Source: an uncultured Collinsella sp.
GTDB lineage: Bacteria > Actinomycetota > Coriobacteriia > Coriobacteriales > Coriobacteriaceae
Direction: 5' to 3'
Length of the DNA: 64,000 nucleotides
NCBI GenBank assembly: GCA_900541125.1
Contig: UQIK01000009.1
Coordinates: 25,736 to 89,735, forward strand
Part shown: positions 52,898 through 61,591 of the stretch, one piece after another
Numbering within the stretch: the first letter of the stretch is position 1
How the letters are laid out: each line of letters opens with the position of its first letter
The notes under the pieces: generated by a model
Databases searched by the model: none
The model's input: only the letters and a program-made list of their open reading frames with translations
Told to the model about the DNA's origin: nothing
Made by a program: the position numbers and the translations under genes

Positions 52898-54460
52898 CTA
52901 GCGCTTGCGGCGCTTGGTTGCGGCGATGCCGGCAGCGGCAACGGTTGCGCCGGCGATGCCAAGGACCGCTGTCGCCGTCGCGGCGTTGTCGCCCGTGGCG
53001 GCCAGAGTGCCCACGGACTTCTGGGCAGCGGTGGCCTTCGCGGCCGGCTTGGAGGCAGCAGTCGTGGAACTCGCCTGAGTCAGCGTCACGGACGGCGTGC
53101 CATTCTCACTTCCGCCGCCTGGCTGCGGCGTGGGAGCCGGGGTAGGCTCAGGCTGCGGCGTGGGCTCAGGCTCGACCGCATCTCCGGAGCTGATTACCAC
53201 GCTGCGGGCAACCTCGTCGGAGGTCCTAACATCCTGGATAGTGGACGACCCGGCAGCACCGATGACGAGTCCGTTTCCCGTAGTTTCTCGCACAGTGCCG
53301 CCGGCGGGAGTCGTAACTACCGATCCGCCATCAATTGAGAGACAAGGGGCTGCATCACCTTGATTGACAGCGTAGATTGCCGCTGCATTACCCGACACCT
53401 CAACATTTGAATTAATGATGTCAATTCGAGGGATGGCGGACTGGGAGCCGGACTGGGAATATATTCCGTAGCCATGTTTACGACTGTGGCCAGTTCCGTC
53501 ACCGCATCGAACTGTAAGGCTCGAATTCTCGACGAGCACCCGCGACACGCCGTCCTGCGCGCGCATCCAAACACCATCCAAAACCTCGACACTATCACTC
53601 GCCACGAGCGTAACATCCGCCCCGTTGGTAATACTCAAATATGTATCCTTACCCCCGGACGAATACAGGGCGACCGACAACATATTTGCATTACGCGCCG
53701 CCGCATCTAATTTTGCGTTATCCACCGCGATGCAGCCTCCATGCTCGGAGGAGATGTTTTCGGCATAGACTGCAACGGCATTGAGCCCCCCATTCGCCTC
53801 CGCCTCGACGTGGACGTCGGCGCCCTCGTTAATGGTTATGTTGCCTGCCCGCGTATGAATGCCGATGGTATGAGGCACTTTGTTCGTTGCCGTCACGTTA
53901 ACGTTGGCACCGCGGATGTCCACGTCGCCGCCGGCCTTACCGTCCCCCGAAACCGCTATCGTATCGGTCCCGGCCGTCGCGTTGAGAGTCACGTCGCCCG
54001 AGATGGCGAGGCTACCGCACTCGACCTTAACAGCGCTCCTGCTCTTCTGTGGTTCGGCCGTCGCGTTGAGGGTTCCCTCCCCCGTGATGGCAAGGTTGCC
54101 GTCCTTGACCTCGATAGCGCTCTGCAAGGAATCGGCCGTTACGGTGTTGGTGCCCGTCACGCCGATATTGAGGTTGCCCTGAGCGCTGATACCGGCGCCG
54201 TTGTAGCCATTGAGCTTCATGTCGTCGGCGCCGTCCCAGGACCACGTTCCGGCCTCGTCGCCGGCGCCCTTGTTGTACTGCGTGCCGCCGACGTTGACCC
54301 ATTTGGCGGCGAGCGCCACGCTGGGTAGCAGCAGCTGACCGACCATGAGCGCGCAAGCCCCCGCGCAGGCGAGCTTGGCGCCCACGCGACGCCACGTTCC
54401 GTGAGAGAGCGCGCACGCGCGGCCGTGGTCGATTGGGTTGTCATGGATTTGCTTTCGCAT
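52898..54460 (-). CDS. Secreted beta-helix-type surface protein with LAATG sorting-like tail
   Basis: 520 aa. Long N-terminal signal (about 1-52; GACALMVGQLLLPSVALA). The central region of short beta repeats rich in Asn, Gly, Asp and Thr (LNIGVTGTNTVTADS, LAITGEGTLNATA, VDIRGANVNVTA) suggests a right-handed beta-helix. A Pro/Glu/Thr stalk (PEPTPQPEPTPAPTPQP) follows. The tail is LAATGDNAATATAVLGIAG...KRRKR, matching a sortase signal except that LPxTG is LAATG. Function unknown; probably wall-attached. A close paralogue lies next upstream. AGGAGG precedes the ATG. Confidence 0.78.
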   Translation of the reverse strand: MRKQIHDNPIDHGRACALSHGTWRRVGAKLACAGACALMVGQLLLPSVALAAKWVNVGGTQYNKGAGDEAGTWSWDGADDMKLNGYNGAGISAQGNLNIGVTGTNTVTADSLQSAIEVKDGNLAITGEGTLNATAEPQKSRSAVKVECGSLAISGDVTLNATAGTDTIAVSGDGKAGGDVDIRGANVNVTATNKVPHTIGIHTRAGNITINEGADVHVEAEANGGLNAVAVYAENISSEHGGCIAVDNAKLDAAARNANMLSVALYSSGGKDTYLSITNGADVTLVASDSVEVLDGVWMRAQDGVSRVLVENSSLTVRCGDGTGHSRKHGYGIYSQSGSQSAIPRIDIINSNVEVSGNAAAIYAVNQGDAAPCLSIDGGSVVTTPAGGTVRETTGNGLVIGAAGSSTIQDVRTSDEVARSVVISSGDAVEPEPTPQPEPTPAPTPQPGGGSENGTPSVTLTQASSTTAASKPAAKATAAQKSVGTLAATGDNAATATAVLGIAGATVAAAGIAATKRRKR

Positions 54461-54516
54461 GTGAGCCTCCTTGTCGTAAGGGGTACCTCCGCTGTTTTAT
54501 GTTGCGGAAGCTTGCG

Positions 54517-56151
54517 CTAGCGGCTGCGACGCTTGGACGCGACGAAGCCGGCGCCGATGACGGACGCACCGGCGATGCCGAGTGCGGCTGCCGCCGTCGC
54601 GGCGTTGTCGCCCGTGGCGGCCAGAACACCGGAAGCGCTTTTGGCGCCGGCGGTAGTCTTGGTCGTAACGGTCTTGGTAACCGCCGTGGTGGTCTTTGCG
54701 TCCTTATCTACGGGCTTGGGGTCAGGCTTCTGCTCGGGATTGGGCATAGAATCGGGATCGGGCTCCGGTGTCGGCTCGGGCTCCGGTGTCGGCTCCGGCT
54801 CCTGCCCGTCTCCAAAATCAATCACTACATCATGGGCGACCTCAGCAGAACCGACGATATCCGTTATAGCAGACGAACCGGCAACACCGACGACCTGCCC
54901 GTTCTGGGAGCTCGGCCATTTCCCCGTATCAACAACCTTTTTCACATCGCGCACGGCACCATCCGTCGGAGTCGTAATCATCGCGTTCCCGCGCGACTCG
55001 CCCCAGCTCAAATCAATCATTGCAGCACGGAACAGCGTCGCAGTCGCGTCGTTGCAGTTGATCGCATAGATTCCCGCAGTCGCGCCCGAAGCCTCAATCT
55101 TCGATTTGCGAATCTTGATACGAGGCGTTTCCGACCCGGTGTTTGCCTCTGCCATGATTCCAAAACTTTGATTGCGGACGGCATCGATGCCGTTTGCAGC
55201 AGACAGGCTTCGAGACGTAAGATTCGACTCCTCGACAAGCATCCACACCGCACCGCTTTGCGAACGCGCGCTGATGCCCGCCGAGAGCGAAGCCGCACTG
55301 CCGGCGGAAAGCGCGACATCGGCTCCGTTGACGATTTTCATGAGGGTATTCTTTTTGATACCGACCGTATTGATGCACACAGAAACCTGCCAGGCATCGG
55401 CTGTCTTGATCGACAGGTTGGCGGCATCGATCGTGACGTCGCCCCCGTGCACGGAGACATAATCCGGTTCTTCCTGCTCGCCTTCCTGAGCAGCGTGTCT
55501 ACTGGGAAGGTTATCGGCAAAGATACCGTAGGTGCCCACCGTTGGACGCCAAGATCCTTCCGCCGATTTTGCCTCGATTTTGACATCGGCGCCCTTATCG
55601 ATCGTCACGCTGCCGGCCGTCGCGCGAATGCCCGTCGCACTGTTCACTGCGCCCGAAGCCGTCACGTTGACGTTGGCGCCGCTGATGGTCACATCGCCAC
55701 CCGCATTGCCGTCGCCTTCCGCCGCAATCACATCGGTTTGAGCCGTCGCATTAAGGGTGCCATCGCCGGTAATGGCAAGGTTACCGTTCTTAACAGCAAT
55801 GGCGCTCTGCCCGGCATCGGCCGTGATGGTGTTGGTGCCCGTCACATCGATGGTGAGGTTGCCCTGAGCGCTGATGCCGGCACCGTCGTAGCCGTTGAGC
55901 TTCATGTCGTCGGCGCCGTCCCAGGACCACGTTCCGGCCTCGTCGCCGGCAACCGCGCCCTTGTTGTACTGCGTGCCGCCGACGTTGACCCAGTCGGCGG
56001 CGAGTGCCACGCTCGGTAGCAGCAGCTGGCCGGCCATGAGTGCGCAGGCCCCCGCGCAGGCAAGCTTGGCGCCCACACGTCGCCACGTTCCGTGGGAGAG
56101 CGCGCACGAGCAGCCGTGGTCGATTGGGTTGTCATGGATTTGCTTTCGCAT
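54517..56151 (-). CDS. Paralogous secreted beta-helix-type surface protein with LAATG tail
   Basis: 544 aa. Same plan as its neighbour: near-identical signal region and first 60 mature residues (WVNVGGTQYNKG...GTWSWDGADDMKLNGYDG), then diverged beta repeats. A Pro/Glu stalk (PEPTPEPEPTPEPDP) and the tail LAATGDNAATAAAALGIAG...KRRSR follow. The two genes arose by tandem duplication including the 5' leader (GACAAGGAGGCTCA). ATG 56151 follows AGGAGG by five bases; the longer upstream frame has no support. A TGTAACA palindrome lies at 56182. Confidence 0.78.
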   Translation of the reverse strand: MRKQIHDNPIDHGCSCALSHGTWRRVGAKLACAGACALMAGQLLLPSVALAADWVNVGGTQYNKGAVAGDEAGTWSWDGADDMKLNGYDGAGISAQGNLTIDVTGTNTITADAGQSAIAVKNGNLAITGDGTLNATAQTDVIAAEGDGNAGGDVTISGANVNVTASGAVNSATGIRATAGSVTIDKGADVKIEAKSAEGSWRPTVGTYGIFADNLPSRHAAQEGEQEEPDYVSVHGGDVTIDAANLSIKTADAWQVSVCINTVGIKKNTLMKIVNGADVALSAGSAASLSAGISARSQSGAVWMLVEESNLTSRSLSAANGIDAVRNQSFGIMAEANTGSETPRIKIRKSKIEASGATAGIYAINCNDATATLFRAAMIDLSWGESRGNAMITTPTDGAVRDVKKVVDTGKWPSSQNGQVVGVAGSSAITDIVGSAEVAHDVVIDFGDGQEPEPTPEPEPTPEPDPDSMPNPEQKPDPKPVDKDAKTTTAVTKTVTTKTTAGAKSASGVLAATGDNAATAAAALGIAGASVIGAGFVASKRRSR

Positions 56152-56181
56152 ATGAGCCTCCTTGTCGTAAGGGGTGCTTCT

Positions 56182-56196
56182 GTAACACCATGTTAC
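56182..56196. promoter_or_regulatory. GTAACA-CCA-TGTTAC palindrome in divergent promoter region
   Basis: A 15-bp palindrome between the surface-protein gene and the divergent LuxR-type gene. Its halves are the same TGTAACA/TGTTACA as in family D, with a 3-base instead of 25-base spacer. Candidate operator. Confidence 0.45.
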
Positions 56197-56265
56197 GGGA
56201 AGATATCCGGATCCCGGGGCACAAATTCTCATGTGGCGCACCTGCCAGCGCAAAAGGCAACGAGC

Positions 56266-57144
56266 ATGCGATTGCCAAGCGCGCCCCCCGAAAGGCCTGC
56301 CATCAATCCCTTTGTTGAGCCCTCTCATGCCCTCGCCAAGCAGGCGTGTTGGAGCATTGTGCTCGTCATGGTTCTCGCCTGCCTGTTCTCGACGCTTGAT
56401 AACGTCGTTACGTTCTCCAACGCCCACGGCACCATCGCCGTACAGACCTGGCCGCGCCTCTTTTTGGCAGCGAGCGGTCTCGTCGCCGGCATCGTCTTTG
56501 ATCTTGCCGAGCGCCGCTACATGGGACTTGTCATGCTCGGCATCGCCGTACTCTCGACCATTTCCATCCTAGCCGTGGAAGCTGGCGCCGACCCCAACTT
56601 GAGCCTCATCGTCTTTTACCTGAGCTCGGGCTTTTTTGTCACGTTCTTTACCGCCACCTTTACGCAGCTGGCACCGCGCATGCGCGCGCCCGCCTTATGG
56701 GCCGGCATGGGTCGCGCGGCCAACAACGTATGCGCGTTCACCACATCGGGTATCTCGCTGGCGCTCGTGACCTCGGACAATGTTGCTCTCATCATGATCG
56801 GTGCGCTCGTTTTGCTCGTCGCCGCCTGCGTGGCATTCGTGGCAGCCGGCTTGTTCCGCCTACCCCAAACCGAGCAGGAACGCAAACATCAACAGCTTGC
56901 CGAGAAAGCGCTCGCTGCGCCGAGCATCGAAGAACAGCGCCAGGCCTTCATCGCCAACCACGCTCTCACCCCGCGCGAAGTCGACGTGCTCATGGCAGTA
57001 ACCCAGGACGAACGCCCACTCAAGCAGATCGCCGAGGAGCTCGGCATCTCGATGCGCATGGTACAGCGCCACCTGAGCTCTATCTACCAAAAGACCGACA
57101 CGCAGACGCGCGCCGGTCTCACCAAGGCCTTCCCTTCCGCCTAA
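56266..57144 (+). CDS. Membrane-embedded LuxR-type transcriptional regulator
   Basis: 292 aa. About six membrane helices (30-215) are followed by a short linker and a LuxR/GerE helix-turn-helix (about 232-290; LTPREVDVLMAVTQ...KQIAEELGISMRMVQRHLSSIYQKT). Coriobacterial relatives I know of this type carry about 12 MFS-like helices before the HTH; here only one half is present. Divergent from the surface-protein pair, so a regulator of those genes is plausible. ATG 56266 follows AAGG by eight bases; the longer frame to 56092 runs back over the neighbour. Confidence 0.78.
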   Translation: MRLPSAPPERPAINPFVEPSHALAKQACWSIVLVMVLACLFSTLDNVVTFSNAHGTIAVQTWPRLFLAASGLVAGIVFDLAERRYMGLVMLGIAVLSTISILAVEAGADPNLSLIVFYLSSGFFVTFFTATFTQLAPRMRAPALWAGMGRAANNVCAFTTSGISLALVTSDNVALIMIGALVLLVAACVAFVAAGLFRLPQTEQERKHQQLAEKALAAPSIEEQRQAFIANHALTPREVDVLMAVTQDERPLKQIAEELGISMRMVQRHLSSIYQKTDTQTRAGLTKAFPSA

Positions 57145-57151
57145 AACAAAA

Positions 57152-57186
57152 ACCACCACAAAAGTGCCTGTCCCCTTTGCGGTGGT
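57152..57186. repeat. Family E hairpin, copy 2
   Basis: 35 bp, inverse of copy 1. It shares the extended CCTAAAACAAAAACC upstream with copy 3, so both came from one longer unit. Confidence 0.85.
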
Positions 57187-57217
57187 TTGAGCGGAGCAGA
57201 AGGTCACTCTGCCAGCT

Positions 57218-57276
57218 TGTCTCAGTCTGTAACAGATAGGCCCCTATAAGCAGGCTTATTGTTACAGATCGTGACA
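57218..57276. repeat. Family D element, copy 4
   Basis: Arms TGTCTCAGTCTGTAACA and TGTTACAGATCGTGACA, spacer exactly 25 bases, one arm mismatch region. Between convergent gene ends. Confidence 0.85.
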
Positions 57277-57315
57277 GTAAAGGGACACGAAGCGATCTTT
57301 CGCAGCAACGACCCC

Positions 57316-58431
57316 CTAGTAAAGCGATGCTACATATCGGCCGAAGCCTGGCAATGCAAACTCAAAACGTCCTTGCAGAGGCTCTTCAATTACCCCAGCC
57401 TCTACCAGACGCTTTTTATACGTTGAAATCGAACCGGAACTCTTCTTAAGCCTCGCTGCCAGCTCTTGCCTGGTCGTCGTCCCAACTGGATTCATTGCAC
57501 GAAGAAAATCCAGGTCCCCTCGTGAAAGTTCCGCCGCCGTTGAAGCGAAAACTCGCGATTCCAGCTCCTCTTGCGCAAGTTTCGCGCCTCGTTCGACATC
57601 CTCAATAGAAACCTCGGAGGCTTGGCGCGAAGCATTCCATGCCCGATACCCCACCAACTGGAACATAAACGGAAAGCCATCGATCGCTTTGGCAGCGAGG
57701 TCGATTGCCTCATCAGAAATCGTCTTGCCGCCGTCCTCAATCGTTAGTCGAAACGCTTCTTTTACCTCAGTCGGTGAAATTGATCCCAGTGAATGTTGAG
57801 CCGCACGACGAAGAAACGATGTCGATTTCCCCGTCAGCAGCGCCAGCACGCGAAACGGCAGTCCCGCCATAAGCAAAGCTACCTTTTTATTCTCGCTTAC
57901 AAAGTGCTGGTAGGTAGTAACAAGCTCTGTCATTTGCGCAAACGATGCATCCACTTCGTCAACGGCGATAAGCACTCCAGTGTCAGTCGCTTCAAGCTGA
58001 GCAAACAAAGCGTTCATCTTAGTACGCCAGTTAGCGCCCTCAAATTCAATATCGATGTTTTCCCAGCTCATGCTTCCTACGGGGGCAATGCCGACACTGT
58101 TCACACGCCTAGAAGCGGGCTTTTCGATCAAATGGGCGGCTGATTCGTTGAGGCGCTGCAAAATGTCTTCGAGCATCCCCTCCGAAGCCGTCACATTCGC
58201 TGTAATCCAGCCCTCTTGCTGGGCGCGGTACGACAGATATGCCAAAAGCGCGGTTTTACCTGTACCACGCGCACCATAGAAAACCGAGCAAAGATTGGGA
58301 TCGGAATCGTCATTTTCAAACGCCAGTACCATATCATCGATGATTTGCTCACGGCCGGCCATATACGCCGGTACACGTCCGAACATCGGAGTGAATGGAT
58401 TTGCCTGCCTGTACGCCGTCGGTGCCGCCAT
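57316..58431 (-). CDS. AAA/ORC-type ATPase with C-terminal winged helix
   Basis: 371 aa. Walker A GARGTGKT (53-60), Walker B GVLIAVDEVDA (about 150), sensor region LLMAGLPFRV, and a C-terminal winged-helix region (SRGDLDFLRAMNP...TRQELAARLKKSSGSISTYKKRLVEAGVIEE). Matches a family of bacterial STAND/archaeal-ATPase-like proteins of unknown role, often in accessory DNA. GGGAGG lies four bases before ATG 58431. It is monocistronic and flanked by D and E repeats. Confidence 0.8.
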   Translation of the reverse strand: MAAPTAYRQANPFTPMFGRVPAYMAGREQIIDDMVLAFENDDSDPNLCSVFYGARGTGKTALLAYLSYRAQQEGWITANVTASEGMLEDILQRLNESAAHLIEKPASRRVNSVGIAPVGSMSWENIDIEFEGANWRTKMNALFAQLEATDTGVLIAVDEVDASFAQMTELVTTYQHFVSENKKVALLMAGLPFRVLALLTGKSTSFLRRAAQHSLGSISPTEVKEAFRLTIEDGGKTISDEAIDLAAKAIDGFPFMFQLVGYRAWNASRQASEVSIEDVERGAKLAQEELESRVFASTAAELSRGDLDFLRAMNPVGTTTRQELAARLKKSSGSISTYKKRLVEAGVIEEPLQGRFEFALPGFGRYVASLY

Positions 58432-58577
58432 AAAGCCTCCCTTGAACTCATACAACTTAATTATGCCCCTACAATCTTTAAGTATTTTGAGTATCTTTGA
58501 TTTTTTTGAGCATCCTTGAGTTCTTTGAGCGATCGGCCCCCGGCAGAACCAGTTGACTTTCTCTGCCTAAAACAAAA

Positions 58578-58612
58578 ACCACCACAAAGGTGCCTGTCCC
58601 CTTTGTGGTGGT
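58578..58612. repeat. Family E hairpin, copy 3
   Basis: 35 bp with perfect 13-bp arms, same orientation and extended left flank as copy 2. Confidence 0.87.
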
Positions 58613-58621
58613 TTTGGTCGG

Positions 58622-59245
58622 CTAGCCTTCGAGCTGCGCCACCTTGTAGCGGTAGGCAGCGACGATAACGTCTTTGCAACCCTCGCGGCCCAGCTTGGCG
58701 CGGTTGACGACGATGTCTTTACCGCTCGTCATCTTCCACTTTCCGGCGCTGTAGCGCTTGTAAAACGCCTCGCGCGCCTTCTGCTGCTGCTTGACCAGCT
58801 TGGCGCCCTTCTTTTTGTTGAGACCACGCTTCTTGCGGACAATCTCGACGCGGTCCTCAAAGGGGGCGGTCACCAGCACGGCAATATGGTTGGGATTATT
58901 GCGCAGCAGATAATCGGACAGACGACCCTCGATAATGCAGCTCTCGGTCTCGCCCAGGTCCAAGATCACCTGGCTCATCTTTTGGAACAACTTATCCGAG
59001 TACGAACGCGCATCGTAGCGGTCGGGCAGGAACGCCATGTTCTCCACAGCCAGACGCTCGTCGTAGGCGGCCATCTTATCGAGCGACTCGCCCGTGCGCA
59101 GCGACGCACGCACCAGCAGCTCGTTGTCATACAGCGGAATCCCCAACTCGTCGGCAAGCATGCGACCAATCTCGTGGCCCTCGGCGCCAAAGTCGCGCGC
59201 GATGGTAATGACCACAGGATTCTTCTTATTCTCCAGATCGCTCAT
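58622..59245 (-). CDS. Cytidylate kinase-like family protein
   Basis: 207 aa. Matches the cytidylate-kinase-like family (ITIARDFGAEGHEIGRMLADELGIPLYDNELL, then IIEGRLSDYLL and APFEDRVEIVRKK). The usual P-loop is replaced by FGAEGHEIG, as in other members of this family, whose substrate is not known. The C-terminal region is Lys-rich. AAAGGA precedes ATG 59245. Confidence 0.85.
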   Translation of the reverse strand: MSDLENKKNPVVITIARDFGAEGHEIGRMLADELGIPLYDNELLVRASLRTGESLDKMAAYDERLAVENMAFLPDRYDARSYSDKLFQKMSQVILDLGETESCIIEGRLSDYLLRNNPNHIAVLVTAPFEDRVEIVRKKRGLNKKKGAKLVKQQQKAREAFYKRYSAGKWKMTSGKDIVVNRAKLGREGCKDVIVAAYRYKVAQLEG

Positions 59246-59262
59246 CGCGATTCCTTTCTCTA

Positions 59263-59291
59263 TGTGACAAAGGGGCTGTCCCTTTGCCACA
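59263..59291. repeat. Short E-like hairpin
   Basis: TGTG-CAAAGGG and CCCTTTG-CACA arms around GCTGT. It lies between the permease stop and the kinase-like start, possibly a terminator for the transporter operon. Confidence 0.6.
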
Positions 59292-59293
59292 TT

Positions 59294-59932
59294 CTACGCT
59301 GCCACCATTCGCCTCTGATATGCTCGGACCAACAACGAGATACCAAAGTTGAGCACAAAGTACATCGCAAACACCAGGCCGTAGAGCATAAGAACCTGCG
59401 ACAGATCGATCGCGTGGGCCATCACGACATTTGCCGTGTACATGAGCTCGGCCACGTTAATGCCCGAAAGATACGAGCTGTCCTTGATGACGGTCGTGCA
59501 CTGGCTAAACAGCGCCGGAATGATCGTCTTAAACGTCTGCGGCAGAATGATGTAGCGCATGGTGGCAAAGAAACCGAAGCCCTGGCTCTGCGCTGCCTCA
59601 AACTGGCCGCGCGGAATCGAGTTGAGGCCGCCGCGCACAATCTCGGCCATAACGGCGCTGGTAAACAACGTAAAGGCGATGGTCGAAATCACAATGTCCA
59701 AACCCTGCACCGTAAAGTAGATAAACAGGATCCACAGCAGGTTCGGCGTGCAACGGAACAGCTCGATATAGGCGCTCACCAAAATACGGAACGGGCGGGG
59801 CGCGTAGCTTTTAACGAGCGCCAACACCGTGCCAGAGATGAGCGAGAAAAAGATCGACAGCGCCGAGATCTCGATTGTCTTAACAAAGCCGCCCCAAATG
59901 TAGAGCAGGTTGGTCGCGTTGAAGATTTCCAT
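59294..59932 (-). CDS. Amino-acid ABC transporter permease
   Basis: 212 aa with about five membrane helices. The HisM/GlnP-type EAA loop is clear: FEAAQSQGFGFFATMRYIILPQTFKTIIPAL. Last of four genes (ATPase, binding protein, two permeases), three bases after the first permease gene. Confidence 0.9.
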   Translation of the reverse strand: MEIFNATNLLYIWGGFVKTIEISALSIFFSLISGTVLALVKSYAPRPFRILVSAYIELFRCTPNLLWILFIYFTVQGLDIVISTIAFTLFTSAVMAEIVRGGLNSIPRGQFEAAQSQGFGFFATMRYIILPQTFKTIIPALFSQCTTVIKDSSYLSGINVAELMYTANVVMAHAIDLSQVLMLYGLVFAMYFVLNFGISLLVRAYQRRMVAA

Positions 59933-59935
59933 GCG

Positions 59936-60682
59936 CTAGGCCTCCTCTACGTTGTCGAGCCCCAGCTCGGCCAGGCTCACGCCGCGCGGACGCTCCTTGG
60001 AGCGGCGCTCGAGCCACTGCACCAGCATGGCGAGCGGAAAGCAGATGATGAAGTACATAAGGCAGCAGACGATGTATCCCTGCAGGTAACCGTACAGACT
60101 CACAAAGTTGTCGGAACGGTACATAAGGTCGCCGCCGGCCACGAGCGCCAGCACCGACGTGTTCTTGACCAGGTTGAGCGCCTGGTTACACAGCGGCGGC
60201 AAAATGATCTTGAACGTCTGGGGCAGCACGATGTACCAGTATGCCTGCGCGCGAGTGAAGCCCTGGCTCTGGGCCGCCTCCATCTGACCGCGCGGAACCG
60301 CCTCGATACCAGTGCGGATGACCTCCGAAATGTAGGCCGCGTGATACAGGCCCACACCCAAGAAGCCCAGCACAAACGGCGCGATGCGCACCGGCTGGTC
60401 GGCACCGGTTATGGCCTGCAAAAACTGCGGACCGGCCATGTACATAAAGAGCACCTGCACGGGCAGCGGGGTGTTCTGGTAAAACTCCACGTACACGCGG
60501 CTTATGGCGCGCAGCACGCGCGAACGAGTGGTAGAGAACACGCCCAGCAGCGTGCCCAGCACCAGCGACAGCAGCAGACCGGCAACGACCACCTGCAGTG
60601 TCACGCCAAAGCCCTCCCAGAAGGGCCCCATGTTTTGAAATGTCGTCGACCAACGGTCGGCGTCAAATAATCCTTCGAGCAT
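59936..60682 (-). CDS. Amino-acid ABC transporter permease
   Basis: 248 aa. Same family as its partner, with the EAA loop MEAAQSQGFTRAQAYWYIVLPQTFKIILPPL and five or six helices. The two permeases should form a heterodimer, as in glutamate-type GluCD. ATG 60682 follows AGGAA by four bases. Confidence 0.9.
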   Translation of the reverse strand: MLEGLFDADRWSTTFQNMGPFWEGFGVTLQVVVAGLLLSLVLGTLLGVFSTTRSRVLRAISRVYVEFYQNTPLPVQVLFMYMAGPQFLQAITGADQPVRIAPFVLGFLGVGLYHAAYISEVIRTGIEAVPRGQMEAAQSQGFTRAQAYWYIVLPQTFKIILPPLCNQALNLVKNTSVLALVAGGDLMYRSDNFVSLYGYLQGYIVCCLMYFIICFPLAMLVQWLERRSKERPRGVSLAELGLDNVEEA

Positions 60683-60707
60683 TTGATTCCTTCCTTGGAC
60701 GATGTGC

Positions 60708-61583
60708 CTATACAAGACCCCAGGTCTTGACCTCTTGGTCGAGCCAGCCGTCGGCCAGGCGATCGCAAATCACCTGATCGACCACGGCCGAAAGGTCGCA
60801 GCCCTTCTTGGTCGCCACGCCGTAGCCCTGCTCGCCAAACTTGACCTCGGGCTGCAACAGCTCAACGGTCTCGTTCATGTAACCGGCCAGCGTGGAGCGG
60901 TCCATGGCAAAGACGTCGATATTGCCGGCGTCGAGAGAACTCTTGATGATGGGGTAGCCGCTAAAGGCCCTAAACTCGGGCTTGCAGCTAAAGCCGTTGT
61001 CCTTGATCATCTGCTCGATCAGGCCCTGCGTGGTGGCACCCTGGCTCACGCCGATAATCTTGCCGTCCAGGTCCTCAATCGAGGTAAAACCCGAACGCTT
61101 CTTGACCATGAGTCCCACGTAGTCGGTGCGGTACGGCGTCGAGAAATCCCAGCTCTTTTTGCGCTCGTCGGTGATGGTGTAGGTCGCCGCGACCACGTCG
61201 AGTTGGCCGTTATCGATCAGCGGGCCGCGCGTCTTGGGCGTTACATCGGTAAACTCTACAAGCTCCTGGGCGCGAGCATCCTTGTAGCTCACACCAAAGA
61301 CGGCAGCGGCGATCTGGTAGCACAAATCGACCTCCATGCCCTCAAAGCGACCCTTAGCGGTGTCGTAATAGCCGTAGCCGGGAACGTCCTTCTTAACGCC
61401 GGCATTCAGATGGCCACGCGATTTGATGGCCGCAAGCTTGGACCCCTTGTCGGAGTCCTCGCCGCTAGTGGAGTTGCCGCAACCGGTAAGCGCGGTCCCC
61501 GTCAGCGCAAGCATGCCGGCGCCAGCCAGCTGCAAAAAGTGACGGCGCGACACGGCCGCCCTCGTCATATCCGTCATGTCCAT
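60708..61583 (-). CDS. Amino-acid ABC transporter substrate-binding lipoprotein
   Basis: 291 aa. N-terminal twin-arginine signal SRRHFLQLAGAG with a lipobox LTGC, so probably Tat-exported and lipidated. The mature part is a periplasmic-binding-protein fold of the glutamate/glutamine/His type (GFEVDL-like FEGMEVDLCYQIA, LIDNGQLDVVAATYTITDERK, FSTPYRTDYVGLMVKK, GVSQGATTQ). The ligand cannot be fixed; an acidic or polar amino acid is likely. It starts nine bases after the ATPase stop. Confidence 0.9.
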   Translation of the reverse strand: MDMTDMTRAAVSRRHFLQLAGAGMLALTGTALTGCGNSTSGEDSDKGSKLAAIKSRGHLNAGVKKDVPGYGYYDTAKGRFEGMEVDLCYQIAAAVFGVSYKDARAQELVEFTDVTPKTRGPLIDNGQLDVVAATYTITDERKKSWDFSTPYRTDYVGLMVKKRSGFTSIEDLDGKIIGVSQGATTQGLIEQMIKDNGFSCKPEFRAFSGYPIIKSSLDAGNIDVFAMDRSTLAGYMNETVELLQPEVKFGEQGYGVATKKGCDLSAVVDQVICDRLADGWLDQEVKTWGLV

Positions 61584-61591
61584 CACCGCGC

